From: Larix sibirica
Lineage: Eukaryota > Streptophyta > Pinopsida > Pinales > Pinaceae
DNA length: 24,173 bases
Assembly: GCA_004151065.3 (NCBI GenBank)
Contig: NWUY0300003677.1
Location: 22,267 to 46,439, forward strand
Direction of reading: 5' to 3'
Shown in pieces: positions 9,653 to 18,796 of this stretch (position 1 is the stretch's first letter; each line of letters starts with the position of its first letter). Under the pieces are notes generated by a model. It saw only the letters and a list, made by a program, of their open reading frames with translations, was not told the origin of the DNA and did no database searches. Both the position numbers and the translations under genes were made by a program.

Positions 9653-9660
9653 TATATAAA
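9653..9660 (+). promoter_or_regulatory. TATA box of the 3' LTR
   Basis: TATATAAA in the same context as in the 5' LTR (GGCTATATAAAACGATGG). It could drive transcription into flanking DNA if active. Confidence 0.7.
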
Positions 9661-10247
9661 ACGATGGAAGGCCATAGCAAAAATCATCAACCAAGTCCAA
9701 GAGTTCAAGAAACTTGGCCAAGAGGACAAGGGTCTAAGGCAAACCACATTCAAAGACAACCGAAGGCAGAAACAAATCTGGGCGCCCGCAGGCAGGAAAG
9801 CAGAGTCGTAGAGGCTTGCACCAGTCAAGGAGACAGTGGTTTTTTCTGGGTTTTTGGTTTTCTTTGTAATATGCAGCACATCAGGCTTGTTGTGCCGGTG
9901 CAGGAGCTCTGATGGTTTGGCAATTCCATCTACGTAACTTTGTACTTTGATATATAAAGATTACAGGGGTTAGTTTGTTGGGTTGCCCCACCCACACCTT
10001 TTCTCTTATGTTTACTTGTTCTACATACCTATGTGAATTGTAAAAATGGCTAAGTGTTGAAAGTTGCAATACATGTGTTTAATAAGTAAACGAGTAATAG
10101 AGATACGTGTAAAATCTAACTTCCGCTAGGTAAAGGCGTAGTCTGTTGGAAGACTCCCAAGTTGGCCACGCCCTTGGGCAGTCTCCAGGCAGTGCCGCAC
10201 ACCTCGTCTAGCCAAGGTGAACTTGGACATGGGGCGGGGCTATGACA

Positions 10248-10252
10248 ACCAT
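10248..10252. repeat. right target-site duplication, ACCAT
   Basis: Matches 4702-4706 and joins the 3' LTR to the remaining part of the gypsy integrase relic. Confidence 0.93.
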
Positions 10253-11119
10253 AGTCTAACTTGGAGAGTATTCTTTCCAGTTGCTTTTCTGCCAACATGG
10301 CCACCCACAACACTGGCACGCCATTCCCACAAAATATCCTATCATTCATGATCTAACACGCAACATCTCAAGATTTCGTCTATACCCAGTTTGTAAAGTT
10401 TTCCCCAAATCAACTGATATTCTGCAACTCATACACCTAAGTGGCGTTTATAAGTCATGAAATGTTTTTTTGGTGCTTTCTCAGTTATTAGGAACAACAC
10501 AGTTTCTTCTAGGTGATCCTGGATAGTTTACACTCTGAACAAAGGTGAATCTAGTAATTGATCATCAACGGATCCTTCAACTTATCCTGTTTCTATTCTC
10601 GACAAGTGATAAGGCCCATGATTGTACTTTCCCATCTCGACTATTACCTCAAAAGAGAATTCTTGGAATAAGAGTAACCATTTGCAGATACAACCTTCTA
10701 GCATAGGTTTGTTTACCAGGTACTTGAGTACTAAATGATCTATAAAAACTACTTGAGTGCTAAATGATCTATAAAAACTTAAAGTGTCCTCCCAGTAAGT
10801 AGTGGTGGAACTTTTGCAAGGCATAAATCATCGCTAATCCTTCCCTTTCTATAGTCGTGTAGTTGCATTCAACCTAATAGATTTTCCTGCTAGCAAAATA
10901 GATGGGATGATCAATGTCTCCTTCTCCGAGTTGAGATAAAACAATGCCGAGGGCAATGCCAAAGTCGTTAACGTGTACATGGAATTCTTTTTCTCAGCCA
11001 GGAAACGTAAGGATGTGGGCATTAACCATTTTTTCTTTGAGTATGGTAAAAGCTTTTTCGCAATCTATGGTCCAGGGGAATGCTTTATGCTTTCTTCAGT
11101 AGTTGTTCCACCCCAAATT
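10253..11119 (-). pseudogene. Ty3/gypsy RNase H and integrase N-terminus (5' part of the split pol relic)
   Basis: On the minus strand from about 11119: PWTIDCEKAFTILKEKM (the connection after reverse transcriptase), then EKEFHVHVNDFGIALGIVL and GDIDHPIYFASRK of RNase H, TTIEREGLAMIYALQKFHHY, IDHLVLKYLVNKPMLEG, LLLFQEFSFEVIVEMGKYN and HLSRIETG. The family usually has HVDAS where this copy has HVNDF. Further on are ECHASVVGGHVGRKAT (His part of the integrase zinc site) and NTLQVRLW, which ends at the ACCAT junction. The rest of integrase resumes at 4706. The polymerase YxDD region is absent, so the relic is truncated near 11119 on its 5' side. Stops, frameshifts and a 29-bp duplication (10721-10778) disable it. 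Confidence 0.88.
10721..10778 (-). repeat. 29-bp tandem duplication inside the RNase H relic
   Basis: TACTTGAGT(A/G)CTAAATGATC followed by TATAAAAAC occurs twice back to back (10721-10749 and 10750-10778) with one difference. It repeats the DH-containing (family TDHSALK) stretch and shifts the frame, since 29 is not a multiple of three. Confidence 0.93.
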
Positions 11120-11579
11120 GTAAAATATAAAAAGATCAACTTATACAATTCAAGTTTTTTTAATTAATTTATATGTTTGATATATACATCATTAAGGCGG
11201 ATGCATGCTAATGATTGTTTAAAATTTACAATTTTTGCCATCTTTTCAATGATTAATGATACATGAATAAATAATTTATCGTATGAGCATTTGTCATTGG
11301 ATGTTTTCCATAATGATGTTTATTATCAGAAATATTTTGTACATAAATTCAAGAATGTTTTCTTATATTTGTGGATGATATTTCTAATAAATATGTCGGT
11401 ATACATTAATGTATTTCACTAAGGGGATTTGAACTAGGCATCTTTTAGTTAGAACTAATCAAATACCCAACAACATTGGCAACAATCAATTGACCTAACC
11501 CCTTAAACTAAAATGTGATAAATATCAATTTTAAATAGTTTTTTTAATATTTTGGAATGCAAATTTCCTTACTTTGCCA
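11120..11579. other. AT-rich intergenic stretch, no gene
   Basis: No reading frame of note. Homopolymer-rich AT sequence lies between the truncated gypsy relic and the palindromic element. It contains the tRNA-like segment at 11422-11504. Confidence 0.6.
11422..11504 (-). repeat. possible tRNA-like (SINE-head) relic
   Basis: On the minus strand it begins AAGGGGTTAGG and ends GTTCAAATCCCCTT. The end resembles a polymerase III B box (GTTCAAATCC), and TAGGTCAATTG near the start is A-box-like; the spacing is tRNA-sized. AAGGGG can pair with CCCCTT. The clover-leaf T stem does not form, so this is not a working tRNA gene. Confidence 0.3.
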
Positions 11580-12083
11580 TTATCGTTAGAATTTTTGGAT
11601 ATAACTATGTTGTAGTTTTGAAACATCCCAACGTTTTGGGTAGACACTCCACCTATCATCAGAGGAACAAACAATAAGCTATAAGATAGAAAGAGTGAGC
11701 CTCAAGATTAAATAGAATAATAAGATAGGCGTTGAGAGTAAGTTGAGAAAGAATTAGCCATTGGAAGGTATACAAAATTGGAAATTAAAGTGTAAAATAA
11801 GGTTGTGGTACTAATTTTAATTTTAAAATTTAGAATAAGAATTGAAATTTTAAATTATATAGTATAGACATAGATAATTAATGTAAAATATAAATTGAGA
11901 TTACTAATTAAAAATTAAATTAATAATGAAATTCAAATTGAATTGAATAGATAAAAGATTAATAATTAAAAGAAAGGGGGTTTGGGAACGAATAAAAAAA
12001 ATAAGGTAGGTAAACTAAACATAGAAAGGAAGGGAAACAACATCAAGTGATCAGGTGAAAGAATTCAAGACTAAAAGAAAAAA

Positions 12084-12088
12084 GGGGG
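12084..12088. repeat. left target-site duplication of the solo LTR, GGGGG
   Basis: GGGGG immediately precedes the TGTTATAA start of the solo LTR and matches 13418-13422. Because it is a homopolymer within a G run, the match alone is weak; the arm comparison supports it. Confidence 0.7.
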
Positions 12089-12590
12089 TGTTATAACCCC
12101 AAGGCATCGTGTCATAGGAAATTCGACCCTTAACAACTATGCGACACCACCCAACTTTCTTCCCAACGACTTGGTCTCCTAAGCTTATTCCCTGGTGGAC
12201 AATGTCTCTTCGTTTACAGGTCGTCCATACCTTTAGAGCTTGTAAACTACTACATTTCCAGTGCATACCTGCACCCGACAACCTTGCCAAATACTTCAAC
12301 ACTTATACTTTATTAAGTTATGTGTGGTGTTGTTCAACATTTACGCCAAGCCAAGTATAACAAATACAACACAACACATACAAAGGGTGCCCCATATGGA
12401 TATTGTAACTTAGTATATAAGTGTACAAGGTTACAATGGTGAGGTCTGAGCAATGGCTAAAACCTCCAAATAAAACAAGGAACAACTCTAAGGCTTGTTG
12501 CATGAATACAACAACCTTCAGTAGCTTTGCCAAACTACCCTTCGACAAATACAAAGAAACCTCATGGTGCCCTTACCGAAACTTCCTTTT

Positions 12591-12720
12591 GACAAGTGCA
12601 CAGACCCTCCACAACTCATGCTTGAATTATCTCTCGATGCATTCTACTTCCTTTCGACAAGTGCACAGACCCTCCACAACTCATGCTCGAATTATCTCTC
12701 GATGCATTCTCCTTCCTTTT
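12591..12720 (+). repeat. 65-bp tandem repeat, two copies, inside the solo LTR
   Basis: GACAAGTGCACAGACCCTCC begins at 12591 and 12656. The copies are nearly identical (for example CTTGAATTAT versus CTCGAATTAT). A diverged partial unit may precede them from 12543. Confidence 0.93.
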
Positions 12721-12835
12721 CCAAATCTGTTGTAACCCATGATCACTATCAAATTGCAGAGCTCATTACCTCTTAACCTTGGCCTATGAGCTCTCGCTTC
12801 ATCCTTGATTCCTTTCCAAGTGTGCGCTCTCCCCA

Positions 12836-12843
12836 TTTATATA
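12836..12843 (+). promoter_or_regulatory. TATA-like site in the solo LTR
   Basis: TTTATATA about 750 bp into the LTR, in a position comparable to the TATA box of the other LTR element. Supports plus orientation. Confidence 0.4.
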
Positions 12844-13417
12844 CTTGTTGGTGTGTTTTCCCAAACACTAAGTGGACACGTCATGCTCCTGACCGATGTG
12901 TGGGTAAGTGTTGTCGAAGCCCTTCAACTGTGCTCTTGGGTCCACTTTTCCAAAGTGTTGTCGATGCTCCAGTGCTAGTGTGCGAACTAGCCTTTGTCGA
13001 AACACTTGTCGCTGTTTGCTTGGTCTGCTTCACCTACGTGTTGATGATGCCATGGGTCGTATTGCCAATGCTCCCATGTTGTCATGCCAAGATCCCTTCC
13101 AAAGCTCCTAACACCACCAAGTATGTGTGCACCTCTCAACCATTCAACATGGATACACTTCACATCGGGCTTGCTCGCGGAGGCTCGTCGGTTATGAAGT
13201 GGTCTCGGTGACCTTCTCTATGGATGCTTGTCGACACTCTCCTTTGGTCGCACCTTTACCTATGCTCCCATCGTTGGTCGTTTGGTCCACTTCATTGTTT
13301 TCTTACCCATTTCCTTGTCCCTGAATGTAGGTAAGTGGGCACACTAATAGGGTAGCGAGTGTGCCCTTTCCCATCGGAAAGGTGTTCAAGCCTACTGAAA
13401 TAGGTGAGTACGTTACA

Positions 13418-13422
13418 GGGGG
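13418..13422. repeat. right target-site duplication of the solo LTR, GGGGG
   Basis: First five of six G after the CGTTACA end of the solo LTR; partner of 12084-12088. Confidence 0.7.
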
Positions 13423-13651
13423 GATTTTAAGGGATCAATTAGAAAAAAAGGGGACAAAGAACAAGGGGGTTAGGAGAATAATGGATTTCTAATTTAGTCG
13501 ATGGATGATGGGTTTCTAGGGTTGGATGAGTTAAGGGGGGTTTTAAGGGATCAATTAGAAAAAATGGGATGAAGAATGGGGGCATTAGGAGAAGACGGGG
13601 TTTCTAATTTAGCTGGTGGATGATGGGTTTCCAGGATTGGATATCAACTCA
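13418..13651 (+). repeat. 117-bp direct duplication at the core of the palindrome
   Basis: Units start at 13418 and 13535 with a G run, then TTTTAAGGGATCAATTAG, later TTTCTAATTTAG and GGATGATGGGTTTC. The right arm contains the matching inverted segment only once, so the duplication is specific to the left arm. Confidence 0.9.
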
Positions 13652-13894
13652 GCCAATCCTAGAAACCCATCATCCACAGACTAAATTAAAAACCCCTTCT
13701 TCTCCTTACTCCCTGTTATTCGTCCCCTTTTTTCTAATTGAGCCCTTAAAACCCCCCCTTTTTCTTTTACTCTTAGATTCTTTCACTCGATAACTTAAAC
13801 TTTTTTACCTTCCTTTCCTTGTTTAGTTTACTCTCCTTTTTTTTAATCTTTCATGAACCCCCTTTCTTTTAATTATTAATCTTTATTTATTCAG

Positions 13895-13904
13895 TTCAAT
13901 TTGA
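13895..13904. repeat. left target-site duplication of the LINE, TTCAATTTGA
   Basis: Repeated exactly at 15606-15615. Poly-T follows immediately, as expected for the poly-A end of a minus-strand LINE. Confidence 0.85.
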
Positions 13905-14204
13905 TTTTTTTTTATAAATTCGAAATTCTATTAAAAACCAGAGAAATTTACAAGTAGTGGGTGCTAGGTGGCTGTTGAAGAAAAGGCCGAATGTCTATTG
14001 AGAACAAATTTAACCCACAATTTTGACATAACTAAGGCCCAATCCAATTGGCTAAAAGAAACTAAGAGTAACAAAGAGTTTAGAGATTGAAAGGTTCCCT
14101 TGTGGGCGAGGGGTTATGGCTGCAAAATACTAGACTTAAGAAGAATCAAAATCTATAGAACATAGACAAAACGAGACCCAAAGAGCACAAAGATCTGACC
14201 ATTG

Positions 14205-14954
14205 CTATTCATCATCAAATATTAAAATGGGAGGAGAAGCGAGCGGCTCGTCACCTGGAATTTCTTTATTGGCTCCCGAAGTCTCTCTTGGTTGGAACGA
14301 GTGCGGATTGCGATGGGAAATCAACTTAGATGTGACGGGGTTTGTTAGGGCCCGACTTAAAGTCTCACCTGTCAATTCATGAGCCAAAGCATTGAGCTTG
14401 GCATTGAGATGAGCATCCGAGTCTATTTGCACTTGGGTTAGACGACAAAGCTAGCCCTCCATGCGGTTCATTCACTCATCCAAGCTCATACCCTGAGATT
14501 TTTCCTAAAACCGACCCTTTGCATAGTCCATGATGGCTTGCCCCAACAATGTTTTGGTATACCATAAGAGGCCGAGAGTTTTGGTGTACCGATTTTCTTT
14601 GGTGCGGGTGGATCCCACGTCGTTGACTAGATTCCCCAATTCCTCAACAAGCTTTTTTGGAGTAGGATTCCGACAACGCCCTTGGATTCGGGTTTCCATA
14701 TCTAGGATACAACTTATGGAGGAGGAATGAACCATACTATCGAAGCATGCCTTAGCATTCTCTTGTTTGCAAACAATGTGAGGCATATGGGAGCGATGAG
14801 GACCGATAGTGGATTTCTGCATGGTACGCTTTGTGCGAACCATAATTGAAGCTGAACCAGAAAGATAACAGATGGAGAACCAAGATATGAAGCTACGAGG
14901 CCAGAGACAAGGATAACAATTTGTCTTTTTGAGCATGACCAACAACAATCTCAT
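14205..14954 (-). pseudogene. unrecognised reading frame in the 3' region of the LINE
   Basis: Two open blocks, 14505-14954 and 14205-14432, are in the same frame with three stops between them (TAG, TGA, TAG; each could come from C-to-T changes). The joined frame is about 250 codons. Visible segments are MVRTKRTMQKSTIG (basic), KKLVEELGNLVNDVGS, MSLDE, MNRMEG, LCRLTQVQIDSDAH (helical, possibly coiled coil) and an acidic C-terminal tail ILIFDDE. It is not in frame with the RNase H domain. I do not recognise it. It may be a LINE-specific 3' frame, captured host sequence or part of another element. Confidence 0.35.
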
Positions 14955-15186
14955 TTCCTAATCGGGAGCGGTACAGGAGCTGGAGTTGGAAGCATATGCC
15001 ATGAATTCAGGATGATAACAAGCCGATACAAAGGAACTATGAACTGAGAATTGCAGGTTCCCGCGAGCGGATCGAACATGCCAGACTAGACCATAATGCT
15101 TGTAGATTGCAAGATTTCTTCCTTTTTAATTACGAGGACAGTCCTCCCTCTAGGTGGTTGTCCATTCAAATTCCCCCGTGCTTTGA

Positions 15187-15560
15187 TCATTGGTATACCA
15201 CGAGGCATGGGTTAGGACTACACCCAAAGTGGGGGGGCATATCTTGTTGATTAATGAGCATGCAGTCTTCTTTGATGCCAGAGGATGGAAGTGAAAACCA
15301 ACTATTGTTGAGGTCTTGCTGATGCATTTCCACTCCTGAGTAGGCTAGTTTGTCAGCGAGCTTGTTAGCTTCCCTTCGAACATGGTGGGGAATGATAGTT
15401 GCTTCCTTATTCAGAGTTGAAGAAAGCCCATCCATTTTAGATGCCAATCTCCATCTTAGAGCATCTTCGTTGATTGTTGATCCGTTGAGCATTTTGAAAA
15501 CGATTTGAATCATTATTTTGGAATCACCTTCCACAATGAGCCTGTTGTAGCTCTCCTAGT
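15187..15560 (-). pseudogene. RNase H domain at the C-terminus of LINE ORF2
   Basis: The frame contains LIVEGDSKIMIQIVFKMLNG, followed by WRLASKMDGL and HHVRREANKLADKLAYSGV. The family pattern is E..D(S) in the third strand and H-V-x-R-x-x-N-x-x-A-D at the end; the GDS Asp, the HVRREAN block and the final Asp are present. Upstream a stop (PN, stop, ESYNR) separates it from the truncation point at 15605, so the first catalytic Asp and the whole polymerase are missing. It is dead as a gene but diagnostic for the element. Confidence 0.82.
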
Positions 15561-15605
15561 TGGGTATGTGGATATTGCATATCATAGCATATAGCTTTGT
15601 TGCAA

Positions 15606-15615
15606 TTCAATTTGA
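15606..15615. repeat. right target-site duplication of the LINE, TTCAATTTGA
   Basis: Exact partner of 13895-13904. The palindrome arm resumes here. Confidence 0.85.
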
Positions 15616-15967
15616 ATTTCATTATTAATTTAATTTTTAATTAATAACGTCAGTTTATATTTTACACTAATTATTAAATCTCTATACCATATAATTTAAA
15701 ATTTCAATTCTTCTTTTATAAATTAAAATTAAAAATAGTACCATAATCTTATTTTACGCTTTAATTTTCAATTCTTTATTCCTTCCAACAGCTAATTCTT
15801 TCTCAACTTACTCTCAATAGCTAGCTTATTCTTCTATTTAATCTCTTCGGCTCACTTTTTCTATCTTATAGCTTATTTTTGGTTTCCCTAATGGGTGGAG
15901 TGTCTACTCGAAACATTGAGATGTTTCAAAACAACAACACAGTTCTATCTAGAATTTTTAACAATAG

Positions 15968-16280
15968 TTTTTTTAAATAAAAAAACACATACATATCAAT
16001 AAACAATGGATAACATCGACGCATTGACTAACAATAAGTTTAATGTTGTTCATCTATGTTCTAAGTATCGTGGGATTTATGCATGTAGGTACAATAATGC
16101 TTGGTGAGGGTGGTATGACGATCATGTGGGAGCACCATAACACCAACCCAATCATACCAATGTTATACATATCAATAAATAACAAATTATATAAATATCA
16201 CAACTAAGGATAATGCTAAATGTCATTCATCCCGTCTTTAAACAACAGTATATTAATGCACACATGGACCACAACGCTCA
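15968..16280. other. intergenic stretch, no gene seen
   Basis: AT-rich sequence with no reading frame, RNA gene or clear repeat of note. Confidence 0.5.
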
Positions 16281-16416
16281 ACAAGGACAATGTGATACCC
16301 ACATGAAGGGGATTCATCTGTACCAATAATATTTATGAATTACACCACACAAGGACAATATGATACCCACATGAAGGGGATCCAATTGTACCAATAATTT
16401 TATGAATTGCACCACA
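16281..16416 (+). repeat. 68-bp tandem repeat, two copies
   Basis: ACAAGGACAAT(G/A)TGATACCC starts at 16281 and 16349, and both copies continue with ACATGAAGGGGAT, TGTACCAATAAT and ATGAATT(A/G)CACCACA. The copies differ at a few positions. Confidence 0.93.
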
Positions 16417-16897
16417 TTATGGTCTGTACTTTATGTAAGTAGAACTTTGTCTATACACATAGCATATGAACATGGAGAAAACATTAAACACTTTTAAACA
16501 TCTTGATTAAACATATTTAATTAATAACTTCTTTTACAAATCTATATTATTATAATAATAATTATCATCATCTAATTTTAAGATTTTTTTTGAAACTATG
16601 GAATTCACCCCGGGCTCATTGGCTTTGCGATGATGTAAACCATGGGTCGGAGCCAACCTTAATTTGGGTGGAAGAACGATTTGCCCAATGAGAGTAGAAC
16701 AATCACCAAAGTCAACGGGGTGTTGGAAGTACTGTAAACTCCCCTAAAAAATCAAACCTGGACTTCCCTAAGATCAACCATAGAACCCTACCCTCCACCC
16801 CTTAATCATATGTTTAAAATGTTTAAAATTACGAGTTACCTCAGCATCAAATTGTACCATACTATTACTAGCGAAGCGACAAACTATTTGGCCCTTT
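16417..16897. other. upstream region of the V-ATPase gene, no coding
   Basis: No gene. An imperfect inverted pair, CTCATTGG near 16616 and CCAATGAG near 16685, is present but too short to name an element. Confidence 0.45.
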
Positions 16898-17078
16898 CAC
16901 GTGAGCCCGTTTTATAATTAGACATTTATTTTCTCTGCGCACTTGTGGCTGAGACACAGCCGCTTCCAGCCCGATTTAAAACCCCGTAAGCCGATCCGTT
17001 CATATTGGAGGTTTCAAGACCGGAAAGGCTCAGATCTACTCTGTCATAGCATTAGTTTTGGGAATCAGAGTAGCAGTC
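16898..17078 (+). promoter_or_regulatory. putative promoter and 5' UTR of the V-ATPase subunit d gene
   Basis: A G-box CACGTG (16898-16903) and a TATA-like TTTAAAA (16975-16981) precede the start codon. Usual spacing would put transcription start near 17005-17015 and give a leader of about 70 nt. The base composition shifts from AT-rich to more even around 16920-17050, which fits a real gene start. No element-like repeat separates promoter from exon. Start site and G-box activity are inferred. Confidence 0.5.
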
Positions 17079-17259
17079 ATGTATGGGTTTGAGGCATTGA
17101 CATTCAATATCCATGGAGGATACTTGGAGGCAATTGTGCGAGGATACAGATCGGGCCTCTTGACGACGGCCGATTATAACAATCTAAGCCAGTGCGAGAC
17201 TCTAGATGACATCAAAATGCACCTTTCCGCCACTGAATATGGCCCTTACTTGCAGAATG
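17079..17259 (+). CDS. VHA-d: V-type proton ATPase subunit d, first coding exon
   Basis: The start ATG at 17079 opens MYGFEALTFNIHGGYLEAIV, the conserved N-terminus of plant V-ATPase subunit d, followed by GLLTTADYNNL, CETLDDIKMHLSATEYG and PYLQN. These match the family closely; a Ser in NLSQCE replaces the Cys seen in many plants. The exon breaks after the first base of a codon at AATG|GTAATA, a phase-1 donor at the place where the protein would continue with E-P-S-P. Subunit d links the membrane V0 rotor to the central stalk of the vacuolar and endosomal proton pump. The full protein is about 350 residues; only 60 complete codons are here. No second exon (EKCTLKLVD region) is found to the window end, so either intron 1 exceeds 6.9 kb or this is a gene fragment. 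The intact frame, donor and promoter favour a real gene. Confidence 0.88.
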
Positions 17260-18098
17260 GTAATACCCCCACTGTAGTTTTGATTTTGAAAAACTAATTG
17301 TTCAATTATCCAGTTGTGTGAGTAGATTTGGTATTTAACTCAGGGGGCTCTGAAAGAATGAAAATTATAGTCAGTTTCTGTAACTCTGCATGGATGTAAT
17401 GATGCCTTGGCTGCACTGTAGAAAAAATGCTCTATATAATCTTTTGTAGGATTACGATTTCAATGGATACAATCTGTATCAATTAGCTTTTCAAAGATTG
17501 GATTGTGGAAAAACTCGTCTGATTAAGTAAGAAGAACTCTCTCTATTTATTGTTTCAATGGAAGTTTGGGGCACAATGGCAAGGGATCTGGTCTTTGACC
17601 CCAATCTCACCTGGGATAAGATTTGTCCTTTTAGCCCAAGAGGGAAGAATGCTAGTAGACTAGTATGGCCATGTCTCACTAAATTTGTTTTAGGTCCATT
17701 GATCATACAAAGCAGGTCGTATATCTCTGTTTTGATCGCACAGATATCTCATTGGATTTCAATGTTGGAGTATTCATGGTACATTGACCATACACATCCG
17801 CATTATGATGATACCAAGGTTTTCCTATTCACCCTAGCGATGGCTCACAATGTTCTCAAGTCCCTCCTTTAGAGTTCCCTTACTATGTGTGATTGTGTTC
17901 TCCCATTTGATTTCTACTGCCATGGTAGAGTCCCCTACCCTATACTTTGGTCTTTGTCCTTCCTTGGGTGTATGTATGGCTATGGAAGATGCTTTGGCCA
18001 CTCCATTTTGATCCCTCCCATGCTAATTAGGATTTCTCTTGGACCTCATGCACTAGTTGGGATCTTGGTTAGTTGAGGCGCCTCCCTTGGGCTCTCAA
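17260..18098 (+). other. start of intron 1 of the V-ATPase gene, unassigned sequence
   Basis: Begins with the donor GTAATA. Two moderate open stretches (17558-17872 and 17885-18076) show no recognisable domain, have no matching splice context and may be chance or worn repeat sequence. I do not call them genes. Confidence 0.5.
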
Positions 18099-18796
18099 CA
18101 ATGTTTTCGGAACTAGAACCAGCTGCTCCAATCCGTTTTGGGAGGTTTCTGGTCAGAAATGGCCTTCCAAAACTAGAATTCACTGGTTTTGAACTAGTCA
18201 AAACTGATCAGAATTGGCAAGTTTGACCAATTTTGCACTGATGCGTCTCCCTCTCCCCTAAAAGAACAAAAAAACATACAACCACCCTAAAATCTAATTT
18301 TGATCTATTTAATGATGCCCCCTTCTATTGTGGATGGACTTATCTTGAATCACTTGCAGTGGCTTCCACCACCACAGGATACAGACTTTGGTGTTGTACC
18401 CTCAAGGGCATTGAATCAAGATGACAAGCATACCCATGCAAAGAATGTAAAGGATTGGATTCAGATGATTATGTAGCTTGATCTGATTGTCGACTATTGT
18501 ATGATTATTTTGAATTCTAGAGGTCATTTAGGGCATCAATGTTAATGTATTTTGGTTCATGTATTGCAATTGATGCCATTTTGCTATAATCACGTTTATA
18601 ATGTATATACATAACATGAGAAAAAAATGTATATTTGTTGTTTAATGGTTTGGAAATATATATATATATATAAATATTAATATTTTATGTATTTTTGGTG
18701 GACCGGTTTTGTGATCCGGTTTTTTTCTTGGTTTCGAACCGATCCCGGTTTTCGGGGTCGGCCAATTCGACCATTGGTTCAGTTCTTGTAACCTTG
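18099..18796 (+). mobile_element. hAT-like element, copy A (non-autonomous)
   Basis: It starts CAATGTTTTCGGAACTAGAA and ends (reverse complement) CAAGGTTACAAGAACTGAAC, an imperfect terminal inverted pair. Subterminal regions hold repeated CCGGTT/AACCGG-like words (ACCGGTTTTGTGATCCGGTT, GAACCGATCCCGG), typical of plant hAT ends. The right half resembles the end of the window (23195 onward). No 8-bp duplication is clear, so the exact limits are approximate. Internal sequence codes for nothing I recognise. Confidence 0.45.
18656..18672. repeat. (AT)n microsatellite
   Basis: Alternating AT run in the right half of the hAT-like copy. A similar run occupies 18939-18953 in the neighbouring half copy. 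Confidence 0.9.

Larger units (their letters stand above)
4707..10247 (+). mobile_element. complete non-autonomous LTR retrotransposon (gag knuckle, protease, novel domain)
   Basis: The element is 5541 bp with LTRs at 4707-5992 and 8972-10247, both starting TGTCACG and ending ATGACA. It has 5-bp duplications (ACCAT), primer-binding sites, a polypurine tract and about 3 kb of internal sequence. The internal region encodes a zinc-knuckle relic, a retropepsin and a long unrecognised C-terminal region. No reverse transcriptase, RNase H or integrase is seen, so it would depend on a related Ty3/gypsy element for copying. It sits within the integrase gene of an older minus-strand gypsy element and is therefore younger. 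The protease context resembles plant Ty3/gypsy polyproteins. Confidence 0.93.
8972..10247 (+). repeat. 3' LTR (1276 bp)
   Basis: Second copy of 4707-5992. It starts TGTCACGG, ends GCTATGACA, and carries the TATA box at 9653-9660 and the 25-27 bp repeats at 9290-9410. It is followed immediately by the ACCAT duplication and then by the interrupted gypsy coding sequence. Confidence 0.95.
12089..13417 (+). mobile_element. solo LTR (1329 bp)
   Basis: Starts TGTTATAACC and ends CGTTACA, flanked by GGGGG on each side. Deleting it joins AAAAAAGGGGG to GATTTTAAGGG, which matches the reverse complement of the intact right arm (C run at 13752-13758) apart from small differences. That is strong evidence for a single insertion. 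A TATA-like TTTATATA at 12836-12843 suggests plus orientation. No primer site, polypurine tract or coding region is present, so recombination between LTRs has probably removed the internal part. Several short frames inside, including one at 12786-13211, are not credible genes. Confidence 0.75.
13905..15605 (-). mobile_element. 5'-truncated LINE, minus strand (1.7 kb)
   Basis: On the minus strand the insertion ends in a run of nine A (T9 at 13905-13913), is flanked by TTCAATTTGA, and interrupts the right arm of the palindrome at a point where the left arm is continuous. Near its 5' end it encodes an RNase H domain typical of the C-terminus of plant L1-like ORF2, and reverse transcriptase is missing. 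This is the usual result of incomplete target-primed reverse transcription. A further reading frame lies between RNase H and the poly-A end. The LINE is younger than the palindrome; its age relative to the solo LTR is not known. Confidence 0.85.
11580..15967. mobile_element. palindromic foldback-like element, interrupted by two younger elements
   Basis: Three blocks make two inverted arms. Left arm: 11580-12088 plus 13423-13640. Right arm: 13653-13904 plus 15606-15967. The outer left block (for example GTTTTGAAACATC, GTAGACACTCCACC, AATAAGCTATAAGATAGAAA, GAGTAAGTTGAGAAAGAATTAG) is the reverse complement of 15606-15967, and the inner block of 13653-13904. The centre is GGATTGG, a 12-bp loop, CCAATCC. 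Without the insertions the element is about 1.35 kb. No transposase frame is seen, so it is probably non-autonomous. Long inverted arms occur in foldback and some Mutator-like elements. A clear target-site duplication was not found, so the superfamily is open. Confidence 0.8.

Noticed and set aside
12786-13211. 141-codon open frame inside the solo LTR
   Set aside because: Cys/Val/Leu-rich with no domain, located within an LTR. A second frame overlaps it. Likely a composition artefact.
11534-15976. AATAGTTTTTTTAA at 11534-11547 and 15963-15976 as target duplication of the palindrome
   Set aside because: The left copy is separated from the inverted arm by more than 30 bp and the sequence is low complexity, so it may be chance.
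17558-17872. 104-codon open frame in the V-ATPase intron
   Set aside because: It does not match the next part of subunit d or any family I know. No acceptor and donor pair frames it convincingly.
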